Source: JBLMZW01 sp050259035
Lineage (GTDB): Bacteria; Bacillota; Syntrophomonadia; Syntrophomonadales; DTU052
Reading direction: 5' to 3'
Assembly (NCBI GenBank): GCA_050259035.1
Contig: JBLMZW010000113.1
Location: 1 to 7,552 of the forward strand
Length of the DNA: 7,552 nucleotides
Part shown: one piece after another, positions 1-6,226 of the stretch
Layout: each line of letters opens with the position of its first letter
Position numbering within the stretch: position 1 is the stretch's first letter
Notes under the pieces: model-generated
Database searches by the model: none
Told to the model about the DNA's origin: nothing
The model's input: only the letters and a program-made list of their open reading frames with translations
Translations under genes and position numbers: made by a program

Positions 1-40
1 TACAACCTTTCTATTAAAAATGGGCATGCCTTATTGATCG

Positions 41-73
41 AAAAAGGGGCAGACAATTAATACTGTCTGCCCC
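41..73 (-). terminator. Rho-independent terminator after the 202-residue membrane-anchored protein
   Basis: A perfect 10-bp stem is formed by 46-55 (GGGGCAGACA) and 64-73 (TGTCTGCCCC) around an 8-base loop. On the minus strand the stem is followed directly by TTTTT (plus-strand A-run at 41-45). It begins about 20 bases after the TAG stop of the upstream gene, which suits an intrinsic terminator. The remaining bases 1-40 show nothing I can identify. Confidence 0.9.
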
Positions 74-92
74 CTAGATAAGACCGTGATGA

Positions 93-701
93 CTATTCAA
101 TTGTCTCAATATCCGTTACATACATTATTTCGCAGGATCCATTGCCTGTATCAGTCCTGGATAAACTGCTCTTCCATGGACCATTCTTAAAATTCACACT
201 GACCAAATATCCCTGAAGCCTTACATGTTCGTTTACTCTTATCTTTTTGATCTCATTTAAAATATCCTTATCTTTATGGATTAGATGCACATTGGCGGAG
301 TGGTTGGCTATGTATTCCCCACTTACCGGAGTATCATCGGAATATCGATAGTAATACCATCGGCCGCTTTGGGAATATTTTATATTCTTATCTATTTCTT
401 TCTCGTTCAAATCACCCCAGGCTAAAGCAAAGTCATACTTAGAGACCTGGGATGGATAGTCTGAATACTTCCTCTTTCCTTTGACTACTGCTTCAATGTT
501 ATATTCAGCCAAAAGGGATATCTGCACATCCCCATCCTCACCTGGAGTATTTATTATCTGAACATTGGTAAGATTTTGTTGTACCGGATCCGCTATATTG
601 CCTTGATATGGTTCCCGGGATAGCAAGGAATGCGCAAATAAAACCGTGACTATTAGGCCTATTACTACTAATAATTTTTCTAGTTTACTCATTGGCACCA
701 T
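93..701 (-). CDS. Conserved hypothetical membrane-anchored protein
   Basis: Function not recognised. The 202-residue product begins with a short basic stretch and one hydrophobic segment (about residues 9-27), read as an uncleaved anchor or signal; the rest (28-202) is hydrophilic and should lie outside the cytoplasm. The C-terminal half holds distinctive blocks: FALAWGDLN near 91-99, SGRWYYYRYSDD near 112-123, HSANVHLI at 134-141 and WKSSLSRTDTGNGSCE at 176-191. I recall similar blocks in uncharacterised, mainly proteobacterial proteins but cannot verify that here. An in-frame TGA lies four codons before the first ATG, so the start is either 701 or the ATG at 692 (MSKLEK). Neither has a good ribosome binding site; an AAGGA lies about 19 bases upstream of 701, too far for a normal site. 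The gene stands alone: repeats separate it from the ABC operon and it has its own terminator. Coding status is fairly sure; the role is unknown. Confidence 0.85.
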   Translation of the reverse strand: MVPMSKLEKLLVVIGLIVTVLFAHSLLSREPYQGNIADPVQQNLTNVQIINTPGEDGDVQISLLAEYNIEAVVKGKRKYSDYPSQVSKYDFALAWGDLNEKEIDKNIKYSQSGRWYYYRYSDDTPVSGEYIANHSANVHLIHKDKDILNEIKKIRVNEHVRLQGYLVSVNFKNGPWKSSLSRTDTGNGSCEIMYVTDIETIE

Positions 702-808
702 CCGGATTTTTCAAATAGTTTCCTTCTAGGTTAATTACTTCTTTATTATGCTTTTCCCAATCATATCATAATAACTATTTCATTTTAGGTCTGGCTTGTA
801 TGATTTTG

Positions 809-833
809 ATTATACATACTCATATTAATGAGT
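809..833 (-). promoter_or_regulatory. Candidate promoter -10 with an inverted repeat in the spacer
   Basis: On the minus strand a perfect TATAAT lies at 814-809. Immediately upstream, at 818-833, is the inverted repeat ACTCAT-TAAT-ATGAGT with 6-bp perfect arms, lying where a -10/-35 spacer would be. No good -35 hexamer is visible at 16-18 bp (AAAGAC at 17). The site would give a leader of about 100 bases before the gene starting at 701. The AT-rich setting makes chance matches likely. Confidence 0.35.
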
Positions 834-867
834 CTTTAATATCTTACGGGTGCCGTGACTTAAACGG

Positions 868-907
868 GGCCAGGCTGGAGCCTGGCGAACCCAGCGGTTC
901 TTACAAG
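868..907. repeat. 40-bp dispersed repeat, copy A, with hairpin core
   Basis: This unit matches the copy at 1063-1102 at 35 of 40 positions, including 21 identical bases at the start. The core at 869-886, GCCAGGCTGGAGCCTGGC, is an 8-bp stem around GG. The sequence then continues through GGTTC-N-TACA in both copies. Confidence 0.85.
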
Positions 908-941
908 TAAAGCGTTACAAGTAAAACGTAAAACGTGGAGG
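901..941. repeat. Short tandem repeats with 7-bp period
   Basis: Two 14-bp units, TTACAAGTAAAGCG (901-914) and TTACAAGTAAAACG (915-928), are identical except for one base. Read in sevens from 907 the pattern is GTAAAGC, GTTACAA, GTAAAAC, GTAAAAC, GTGGAGG. The same degenerate GTnAAAn heptad recurs at 1102-1136 and, inverted, at 1147-1200. Confidence 0.75.
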
Positions 942-960
942 TAACAGGAACGGCAGGGCA

Positions 961-1017
961 AATTGACATGGAGACGCGAGCATTCGCTGCGCTTAAGCAA
1001 CGTCCCCGATGTCAATT
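961..1017. repeat. Imperfect inverted repeat, possible REP/MITE-like element
   Basis: The arm at 961-976 (AATTGACATGGAGACG) pairs with 1001-1017 (CGTCCCCGATGTCAATT): nine perfect pairs, a one-base bulge, then six of seven pairs. The 24-base loop contains the palindrome GCTTAAGC at 991-998. Near-identical direct sequences flank it: AACAGGAACGGC at 943-954 and AACAGGGACGCC at 1027-1038 (10 of 12). This resembles small non-autonomous REP-type elements, but no transposase is present to prove it. Confidence 0.5.
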
Positions 1018-1035
1018 ACTAATTGGAACAGGGAC

Positions 1036-1053
1036 GCCGGGCTCTGGCCCGGC
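1036..1053. repeat. GC-rich hairpin
   Basis: GCCGGGC at 1036-1042 pairs perfectly with GCCCGGC at 1047-1053 around a TCTG loop. It has the same general design as the hairpin cores at 869-886 and 1064-1081 but a different sequence. No T-run follows on either strand, so it is not a standard intrinsic terminator. Confidence 0.6.
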
Positions 1054-1062
1054 AAAGATAAC

Positions 1063-1102
1063 GGCCAGGCTGGAGCCTGGCGATCCCGGTGGTTCCTACA
1101 GG
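1063..1102. repeat. 40-bp dispersed repeat, copy B, with hairpin core
   Basis: Second copy of the unit at 868-907, same orientation, with five substitutions. The hairpin core lies at 1064-1081. In both copies the unit runs directly into 7-bp periodic sequence, so the duplicated block may really be the hairpin plus the heptad tract. Confidence 0.85.
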
Positions 1103-1187
1103 TTAAAGGTTAAAAGTGAAACGTAAAACGTGGATGGCCTCTGCGTTTAACTTCTCACGTCTCACGTTTCACCTTTCACGTCTTACC
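1101..1187 (-). repeat. Long imperfect stem-loop in the 3' region of the ABC operon, made of inverted heptads
   Basis: The arm 1101-1131 faces 1157-1187 around a 25-base loop. By Watson-Crick pairing 24 of 31 positions match. In minus-strand RNA four further positions become G-U wobbles, giving 28 of 31 pairs. Both arms are runs of degenerate GTnAAAn heptads (1102-1136 direct; 1147-1200 inverted). It begins just beyond the permease stop codon on the minus strand. No T-run follows, so a plain intrinsic terminator is unlikely; roles such as blocking 3' exonucleases or Rho are inference. Confidence 0.65.
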
Positions 1188-1204
1188 TCTTTACCTTTAA
1201 TGAT

Positions 1205-3748
1205 CTATACCGCCTCCCGGAGTCGGTCCACGATACTCATATTGTCAGTCATTGCGTATGACGCCAGGGGAATAATCACTCCCAGGGCCAGCATGAAAGG
1301 CAACACCACTAAAAGCGGCCACATTATAAAATGATAGCTGAAGAACCAGAGCAGCCCGCATAATGGTTTAACGACTATATAGGAAAACGCTGTCCCCAAA
1401 ACAATGGAGATAACACAGGCAGCGAGGGCGTAATACAGTCCTTCGCACATCAGCATCTTGCGCAGCTGTTTGCGGGTCATGCCAATACTCTGCATCATGG
1501 CGAACTCCTGACGGCGGGTTAAGATACTGGTAAGAATGACGTTTATGAAGTTCAGTATGCCGATCAAACCAATTATGAAGCTAAGGGCGCCGCCAACCAA
1601 AACCACAGTTCGGCGCATTCCGGCGAATTCATTAAGAAAAGTAAATTTGGAGGTGTAATTCATGACCGGTTCCACTGAATCAGTGTATTTTTTTAAGAAG
1701 CTTTCCATAGCCGCTTCCTGATCTCCGGAAATATTGAAAGCATAGCTCATCACCGCCGGTTTTGCTACCATTGTTTTGTACACATCGGCTGGAAGATAGA
1801 AGTTGTAGTCCCATCCGGTCCGGTCTGAATTGGTGTAATGGCTGATGGCTACATGTCCCAGCACGATAAACTTCCGCGAAGTGTATTCCCGGTCGGAAAA
1901 TGATTCCGCCGTCCCTTTATAGTTGTGAAGTGTTATGGTATCACCGATATTGAATTTTTTCTTCTCCAATTTGGGCACGCTGTTATCGTCGAGCGGAATT
2001 CCTTCCAGGATATATCTGCCGGTGGATAGCTTTTTATAATCTTTCTCCCCGTCAATAAGCTTAAGCCGGTGCAGCGGCAGTTCCTCCAGGCCGTAGACCG
2101 AAGTAAAAAAATCGCCGTTGGGGTTAATATTATAGTGCTGAGTGGTGTTATTAGAGTCCTCCACCGCAAATCCTTGCGCTCTGCCGCCGTACAGGCGACC
2201 ACCCTCCTCGAAGCCGGGCTGTGCTTCCACCGCCTGAATAAAGCTTTCCGTGGTTTGATTTTCGAGACCGTAGAAGTGATTTTGAAAATAGTCGGCATGG
2301 GCAATAAGAAAATCGGTATCCACGAACACAGAGAGGAATTTATCCAGGTCAATGCCCTGAGATAGTGTGAACACCGTGTTTAAGAGCACCAGGCTCAAGG
2401 ATAGGCTGATTACAACCAGCACAGTACGGCTTTTGCTGCGCCCTAGATTAGCCCAGGCCATACGCGGCATTTTGCCGCCGTTGGTGGTTCTTTTAAATTT
2501 ACGGCTCTGTACAATATTTGTATCGGTATACCGAACCGCCTCCACCGGTGATACCGCGGCAGCTACCCGGCTCGGCTTAAAAGTACTGATAAATACGGTT
2601 ATAAGCGCGAACATCGCGGCGCCTATGAATATCCACGGGCTGGGCGATACCGTCAGAGGGCTACCCGCATAGGATGAATTGTTGACAAGAATAGGCACCA
2701 ATTCCCGGCCAATGAAAAACCCCGCGATCAAACCAAGCGGTATCCCGATTAAAGAAATAATAAAGGCTTGCCGGCGAATGATGCGGCCGATCTGGCGGCC
2801 GGTCGTGCCAATAGTTTTTAAGAGGCCATAAAAGCGAATGTCTCGAACCACTGAAATCTGAAAAATGTTGTAAATGATTAAATAACCGGTGAAGATAATC
2901 AAAAGTAATCCAGAAAGCATCGTAATAATGGTACCCGCGTCCAATCCAAAGTTGGTGGAAAGGTAGGCCCAGCTTACATTGCTTTCAACGTAATTGGGGG
3001 CGTTTTCATCGGTGGAATACCCGCTGTCCTTTATGACTCGCTTCAGCTTTCCATCCAAATCGAAACTGTTATGAAACATGATATAGGCATTAATGGTGCC
3101 GGTAAGGGAATGATCGGTTTTAAAAGTGCTTTGCAGTTCATCCAAATGCTTGTTGACATAAGCCCGGGATGCCACGATCTTCCCTACATTGAAAGTCGGA
3201 TCGCTTTCCCACCAGCCCGCCAGGACAAAATCACGTTTAACTTCCTTCCCCCTGATCTGGAGTTTTAGCGTAAGCGGATGGCCTTCCTGCAATGGAACGC
3301 CCAGCAGTTCCAAAGTCTTGGTGTCAGCAATAACTTCGTTGGCAGCAAGAGGTTTATGCCCGCCGGTAGGTTGGGAAAAGCAAAGCTTCAGCCCCACATC
3401 ATCGTGATACCACAACTCGGTGCGCCGTTTTAAAAAAATGTCATTTGCCACCTCATCACAGAGCATACGGTTATAGGCAATCTCTTTAATGAGCGGGTGG
3501 TCTTTGACTTGGTTATATTGCTCATCGGTAATGTATTTAAGCGCAGCATGACCGTCACCCCCGGCCTGCCGCATAGCACCCTCCTGAATACATTCAACCG
3601 TGCCGATCCCCATGGTGAAAAGCGTGGTAAAAAGTATGGCTGTCAATGCGACGGCTAGGATCGCGATTATATTGCGGCCCCGGTTAGCCCGAAAACTTTT
3701 GTCAGCCAGATTGCGAATGGCATTCTTATTGTTGACCTTGATCATCAT
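1205..3748 (-). CDS. ABC transporter permease with two FtsX/MacB-type domains
   Basis: The 847-residue membrane subunit of an ABC transporter partners the ATPase encoded just upstream. Hydrophobic segments near residues 26-48, 272-298, 328-347, 371-391, 441-463, 714-740, 771-795 and 809-832 form two repeats of 1+3 helices. Large presumably extracytoplasmic domains lie at about 49-271 and 464-713. Each half carries the FtsX-type motif after its second helix: KTIGTTGRQIGRIIRRQ near 311-327 and QSIGMTRKQLRKMLMCEG near 753-770. This layout is typical of transporters moving lipids, lipoproteins or peptides out of the membrane rather than importers with a binding protein. It is not the ten-helix BceB layout with one large loop. 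The ATG at 3748 overlaps the ATPase stop as ATGA, with GGTGGG just upstream, implying translational coupling; the ATG at 3745 is an alternative. The substrate is not determinable. Confidence 0.94.
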   Translation of the reverse strand: MMIKVNNKNAIRNLADKSFRANRGRNIIAILAVALTAILFTTLFTMGIGTVECIQEGAMRQAGGDGHAALKYITDEQYNQVKDHPLIKEIAYNRMLCDEVANDIFLKRRTELWYHDDVGLKLCFSQPTGGHKPLAANEVIADTKTLELLGVPLQEGHPLTLKLQIRGKEVKRDFVLAGWWESDPTFNVGKIVASRAYVNKHLDELQSTFKTDHSLTGTINAYIMFHNSFDLDGKLKRVIKDSGYSTDENAPNYVESNVSWAYLSTNFGLDAGTIITMLSGLLLIIFTGYLIIYNIFQISVVRDIRFYGLLKTIGTTGRQIGRIIRRQAFIISLIGIPLGLIAGFFIGRELVPILVNNSSYAGSPLTVSPSPWIFIGAAMFALITVFISTFKPSRVAAAVSPVEAVRYTDTNIVQSRKFKRTTNGGKMPRMAWANLGRSKSRTVLVVISLSLSLVLLNTVFTLSQGIDLDKFLSVFVDTDFLIAHADYFQNHFYGLENQTTESFIQAVEAQPGFEEGGRLYGGRAQGFAVEDSNNTTQHYNINPNGDFFTSVYGLEELPLHRLKLIDGEKDYKKLSTGRYILEGIPLDDNSVPKLEKKKFNIGDTITLHNYKGTAESFSDREYTSRKFIVLGHVAISHYTNSDRTGWDYNFYLPADVYKTMVAKPAVMSYAFNISGDQEAAMESFLKKYTDSVEPVMNYTSKFTFLNEFAGMRRTVVLVGGALSFIIGLIGILNFINVILTSILTRRQEFAMMQSIGMTRKQLRKMLMCEGLYYALAACVISIVLGTAFSYIVVKPLCGLLWFFSYHFIMWPLLVVLPFMLALGVIIPLASYAMTDNMSIVDRLREAV

Positions 3749-4419
3749 TTCCCACCGCTCACAATTCTGCCGTCCTCAATGCGGACAATGCGATCTGCCA
3801 ATTGTGCTATCTCTTCATTGTGGGTAATCATTACAATAGTCTGGTTGAATTTAGCGCTGGTAACCTTTAATAGCCCCAGTACATCCTGGCTGGTTCGGCT
3901 GTCGAGATTGCCGGTAGGTTCATCGGCCAGAATAATGGCCGGTTTGGCTGCCAGGGCCCTGGCTATCGCCACCCGCTGCTGCTGCCCCCCCGACAGGTTG
4001 TTGGACAGATTTTGCAGCTTACTTTCCAATCCCAGCGTGGAAATGATCAGATTTAGATGGTCGGGATCGGGCTCGGCGCCATCCAGTTGGATAGGAAGAA
4101 TAATGTTTTCATAAACATTTAGAACCGGCACCAGATTATAATTCTGAAACACAAATCCAATTTTGCGCCGGCGGAAAATGGTTAATTGTTCATCATTTAG
4201 CGAGAATATTTCCCTACCGTCCACATTCACACTGCCGCTGGTTGGGCGGTCCAGCCCACCCAGCATATGCAAAAGAGTAGACTTCCCACTGCCGGATGTA
4301 CCGACGATGGCCACAAACTCCCCGTTTTCCACCGAAAGGTCAACCCCATCCAGGGCATGGACCACAGTGTCACCACTGCCATAGTATTTTTTCAGTTCCC
4401 GGGTTTCAAGTATCATCAT
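3745..4419 (-). CDS. ABC transporter ATP-binding protein, MacB/LolD-like
   Basis: The 224-residue nucleotide-binding subunit is complete, of normal length for this family, and powers the neighbouring FtsX-type permease. Visible motifs are Walker A GTSGSGKST at 40-48, Q-loop glutamine 92 (FVFQNYNLVP), signature LSGGQQQR at 142-149, Walker B IILADEP at 162-168 with catalytic Glu167, the D-loop at NLDS 171-174, and switch His200. The phrase NYNLVPVLNVYENI after the Q-loop is characteristic of the LolD/MacB/SalX group. The start at 4419 sits 8 bases after GGAGAGG (4428-4434); a second ATG at 4416 is less well spaced. Its stop overlaps the permease start, so the two are cotranslated. A dedicated promoter with tandem 11-bp repeats lies just upstream, suggesting control by the adjacent response regulator. 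Confidence 0.96.
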   Translation of the reverse strand: MMILETRELKKYYGSGDTVVHALDGVDLSVENGEFVAIVGTSGSGKSTLLHMLGGLDRPTSGSVNVDGREIFSLNDEQLTIFRRRKIGFVFQNYNLVPVLNVYENIILPIQLDGAEPDPDHLNLIISTLGLESKLQNLSNNLSGGQQQRVAIARALAAKPAIILADEPTGNLDSRTSQDVLGLLKVTSAKFNQTIVMITHNEEIAQLADRIVRIEDGRIVSGGK

Positions 4420-4427
4420 CTTCTTAT

Positions 4428-4434
4428 CCTCTCC
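4428..4434 (-). promoter_or_regulatory. Ribosome binding site of the ABC ATPase gene
   Basis: GGAGAGG on the minus strand lies 8 bases before the ATG at 4419 and 11 before the ATG at 4416, favouring the first. It begins only a few bases after the T-run of the upstream terminator. Confidence 0.75.
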
Positions 4435-4438
4435 ACAT

Positions 4439-4472
4439 AAAAAGTCTGCATTGTATTCCTACAATGCAGACT
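4439..4472 (-). terminator. Rho-independent terminator of the two-component operon, overlapping the ABC promoter
   Basis: AGTCTGCATTGTA (4443-4455) and TACAATGCAGACT (4460-4472) form a perfect 13-bp stem with a four-base loop. On the minus strand the stem runs into a TTTTT tract (A-run at 4439-4443). It lies between the kinase stop (4527) and the ATPase start (4419), so it should separate the operons. The 5' arm overlaps the -10 of the downstream promoter. No T-run follows on the plus strand. Confidence 0.85.
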
Positions 4473-4512
4473 ATAGCAGAACAATCTTTCCACAATCTTT
4501 CGGAAATCTATC
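4470..4512 (-). promoter_or_regulatory. ABC operon promoter with three tandem 11-bp repeats, likely response-regulator site
   Basis: On the minus strand an extended -10, TGCTATAGT, occupies 4478-4470. Five bases upstream lie GAAAGATTGT at 4490-4481, an identical copy at 4501-4492, and a weaker copy GATAGATTTC (7 of 10) at 4512-4503, all stepped by exactly 11 bp. The -35 position holds only AGATTG, inside the repeats. OmpR-family regulators are known to bind head-to-tail direct repeats about one helical turn apart and to activate promoters with poor -35 boxes. Assignment to the regulator encoded at 5446-6123 is inference. Confidence 0.65.
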
Positions 4513-4526
4513 AGTTTTGCAAGATT

Positions 4527-5444
4527 TCAACCGGGTCTCGGCAGAAATACCGAAAAAGTTGAGCCCTGGCCTGGCCCGGACTGCACCTTAATATAACCAC
4601 CCTGGGCAGCAAGAATCTCTCTCGCTAAAAACAATCCGATACCTACCCCATCCTGTTCACTAACCACCGGAGAACGATAAAAGCGCGTAAAGATTTTACT
4701 GTGTTCCGCTTCGTTGATGCCGATACCTTCATCCGTTATATCAATCCGGGAAAACAGTTCATAGGGAACAGCCTTGATCCGGATATAACTATCTTCCGGC
4801 GAGTATTTTACGGCATTATCTACGATATTATATACCGCTTCCGTCGTCCATTTAAGATCAAAACTGGCGGTATCCGCAGTAGAATCCACCAGCAAGGTTA
4901 TGTTCTTTGCTTGCGCCTTCGGTCTGATTTGCTCGGCAACATCGTTTAACATTCGCTGAACTGAATCGGTTTTGGGCACTACCGAGATAATTCCGGATTC
5001 CAGTCGGGATGTTTTAACCAGAGCGCCAATCAGAAAATTCAACTTTTCTGCCTGAGTTGACAGGGCCTTCACGCAAACCCTGCAATCCTCGGGCAATTGA
5101 TGTTCTCCGAGCAGCTGCGTATAAAGAAGGATATTGGCAATAGGGGTTTTGGTCTGGTGGGAAATATCTGAGATCAGAGTTTTAATCTTATCCTTTTCTA
5201 TTAGCAGGTTCCGTGAAGAAACTGAACATTTAGCCAGGTAACGGCCGAGTTTTGCCTCCAGGGCGGACAACGTCGATTCGTCAAAGGTATTTTCATTAAA
5301 GCTGTCGTTTATGGCGGCATCAATCATGGTACCGAGTACTTCGATAGTGCGTTTGGTTCGGGACCGATTCCGCAGAACTGCCACAACCGCAACTGTTACT
5401 GCCAGGGCTGCGATAACAATGCATATTATATCGACCGGGTTCAT
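4527..5444 (-). CDS. Sensor histidine kinase of a two-component system
   Basis: The 305-residue kinase probably phosphorylates the OmpR-type regulator encoded immediately upstream. One hydrophobic segment (about 4-24) anchors it; there is no second membrane segment, no extracytoplasmic sensor loop and no obvious HAMP domain. A linker (25-88) leads to the dimerisation/phosphotransfer helix with H-box SHQTKTP and phospho-acceptor His96. The HATPase domain shows the N-box (Asn206, Asn210), G1 box DEGIGI at 238-243, F-box IFTRFYRS at 251-258 and G2 box GVGIGL at 266-271. All catalytic motifs look intact. The ATG at 5444 follows the regulator stop by one base (TGA-T-ATG) with GGTGAAGTG as the nearby purine-rich site, so coupling is likely. 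With so little sensory surface, its signal may come from the membrane or a partner such as the transporter; that is inference. Confidence 0.95.
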   Translation of the reverse strand: MNPVDIICIVIAALAVTVAVVAVLRNRSRTKRTIEVLGTMIDAAINDSFNENTFDESTLSALEAKLGRYLAKCSVSSRNLLIEKDKIKTLISDISHQTKTPIANILLYTQLLGEHQLPEDCRVCVKALSTQAEKLNFLIGALVKTSRLESGIISVVPKTDSVQRMLNDVAEQIRPKAQAKNITLLVDSTADTASFDLKWTTEAVYNIVDNAVKYSPEDSYIRIKAVPYELFSRIDITDEGIGINEAEHSKIFTRFYRSPVVSEQDGVGIGLFLAREILAAQGGYIKVQSGPGQGSTFSVFLPRPG

Positions 5445-5445
5445 A

Positions 5446-6123
5446 TCACTTCACCGTCCAGGTGTAGCCGATTCCGTAGACCGTTTTAATATACTGCGGT
5501 ACAGAAGGCTTATTTTCCAGCTTATCCCGCAGGCGCTTAATGGTGACCGACAAAGCGTTTTCATCCACATACTCTGCACCGTCGGTCCAAATTCGGTCCA
5601 CCAGATCAGCTCTACTTAAAATGATTCCTTTGTTTTCAACCAGAATACGCAATAGTCTCTGTTCGGTCTTGCTGAGTTCAATGGCCTTTCCGTTTTTGGC
5701 AAATTTCATGCGGTCAAAGTCAAACAAAAAGTCGTCTATCTCTGCTGTATTAACCTTAAAGGATTGAGCTTTTCGAAGCTGGGTATTTACTCGAGCCCTT
5801 AATACCATCAGACTGAAGGGCTTGGTGATGTAATCATCAGCACCCATTTCCAGTCCTGTAACCACGTCGGTTTCCATATCGTTGGCGGTGAGAAGAATTA
5901 CCGGAATGGATAAACTTTTGCGGATATCAGTAAGGAAAGACAATCCATTGCCATCGGGTAAATTTATATCAAGAATCAGAAGGTCATATTCCTCTTCTGT
6001 CATTTTTACTCTGGCTTCCCCTAACGTATAGGCCTGAGAAAAACTACAGCTATCATTTTTCAGAGCCAGGACTATTCCATTGTTCAGGGCAACATCATCT
6101 TCTATAACCAGGATTTTGTTCAT
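5446..6123 (-). CDS. OmpR/PhoB-family response regulator
   Basis: The 225-residue product is of standard length for the family. The receiver domain (about 1-115) has the acidic pocket Glu8, Asp9 and Asp10, phospho-acceptor Asp52 (LILDINLPDG), Thr79 and Lys101 (KPF). The C-terminal winged-helix domain (about 125-224) has ELSKTEQRLLRIL at 149-161, recognition helix VDENALSVTIKRLRDKLE near 186-203, and the wing YIKTVYGIGYTW at 211-222. It is therefore a DNA-binding transcription regulator acting in the cytoplasm. It is cotranscribed with the kinase gene that follows. AAGGTG lies 9 bases before the ATG at 6123. The gap of about 100 bases back to the cupin gene has no terminator and no convincing promoter, so it may be read from the cupin transcript. 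A likely target is the 11-bp repeat array before the ABC genes. Confidence 0.96.
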   Translation of the reverse strand: MNKILVIEDDVALNNGIVLALKNDSCSFSQAYTLGEARVKMTEEEYDLLILDINLPDGNGLSFLTDIRKSLSIPVILLTANDMETDVVTGLEMGADDYITKPFSLMVLRARVNTQLRKAQSFKVNTAEIDDFLFDFDRMKFAKNGKAIELSKTEQRLLRILVENKGIILSRADLVDRIWTDGAEYVDENALSVTIKRLRDKLENKPSVPQYIKTVYGIGYTWTVK

Positions 6124-6226
6124 ATATTATCGCACCTTCTATATAGCGATTTAAAGCCCGGGAAAAATGCGCCGGACATACCTCTGGTGATATTTGAGTC
6201 ACTCGCCTTTTCCTCACTGATTTACC

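Larger units (their letters stand above)
702..1204. other. Gene-free, repeat-dense interval of about 500 bp
   Basis: No convincing gene lies here. The part from 702 to about 840 is AT-rich and probably holds the promoter of the left-hand gene. The part from about 865 to 1200 is built from short repeats and hairpins, listed separately. A plus-strand open frame of 63 codons over 935-1126 only reads through these repeats and has no homology I recognise. No tRNA, transposase or CRISPR pattern is seen. Confidence 0.8.

Noticed and set aside
1036..1081. Intrinsic terminator for the ABC operon formed by the GC-rich hairpins
   Set aside because: No T-run follows either hairpin on the minus strand. 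The end of the ABC transcript cannot be placed from sequence alone.
935..1126. Plus-strand open frame of 63 codons in the repeat interval
   Set aside because: It reads straight through the inverted repeat and hairpin units, and its sequence is explained by those repeats. No homology is recognised.
901..1200. CRISPR array
   Set aside because: The repeats are 7-bp periodic or 40-bp duplicated units, without regular unique spacers and without cas genes.
1116..1334. Plus-strand open frame spanning repeat tract and permease end
   Set aside because: It is partly heptad repeats and partly antisense to the well-supported permease.
1933..2352. Minus-strand 139-codon frame inside the permease
   Set aside because: It overlaps the permease in another frame, where the permease frame has clear domain structure. 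It is a shadow frame.
1205..3748. BceB-type peptide-antibiotic permease, which would make this a Bce detoxification module
   Set aside because: The predicted helix pattern is 2x(1+3) with two outer domains. BceB has ten helices and one large loop. Gene order is similar but the permease family differs.
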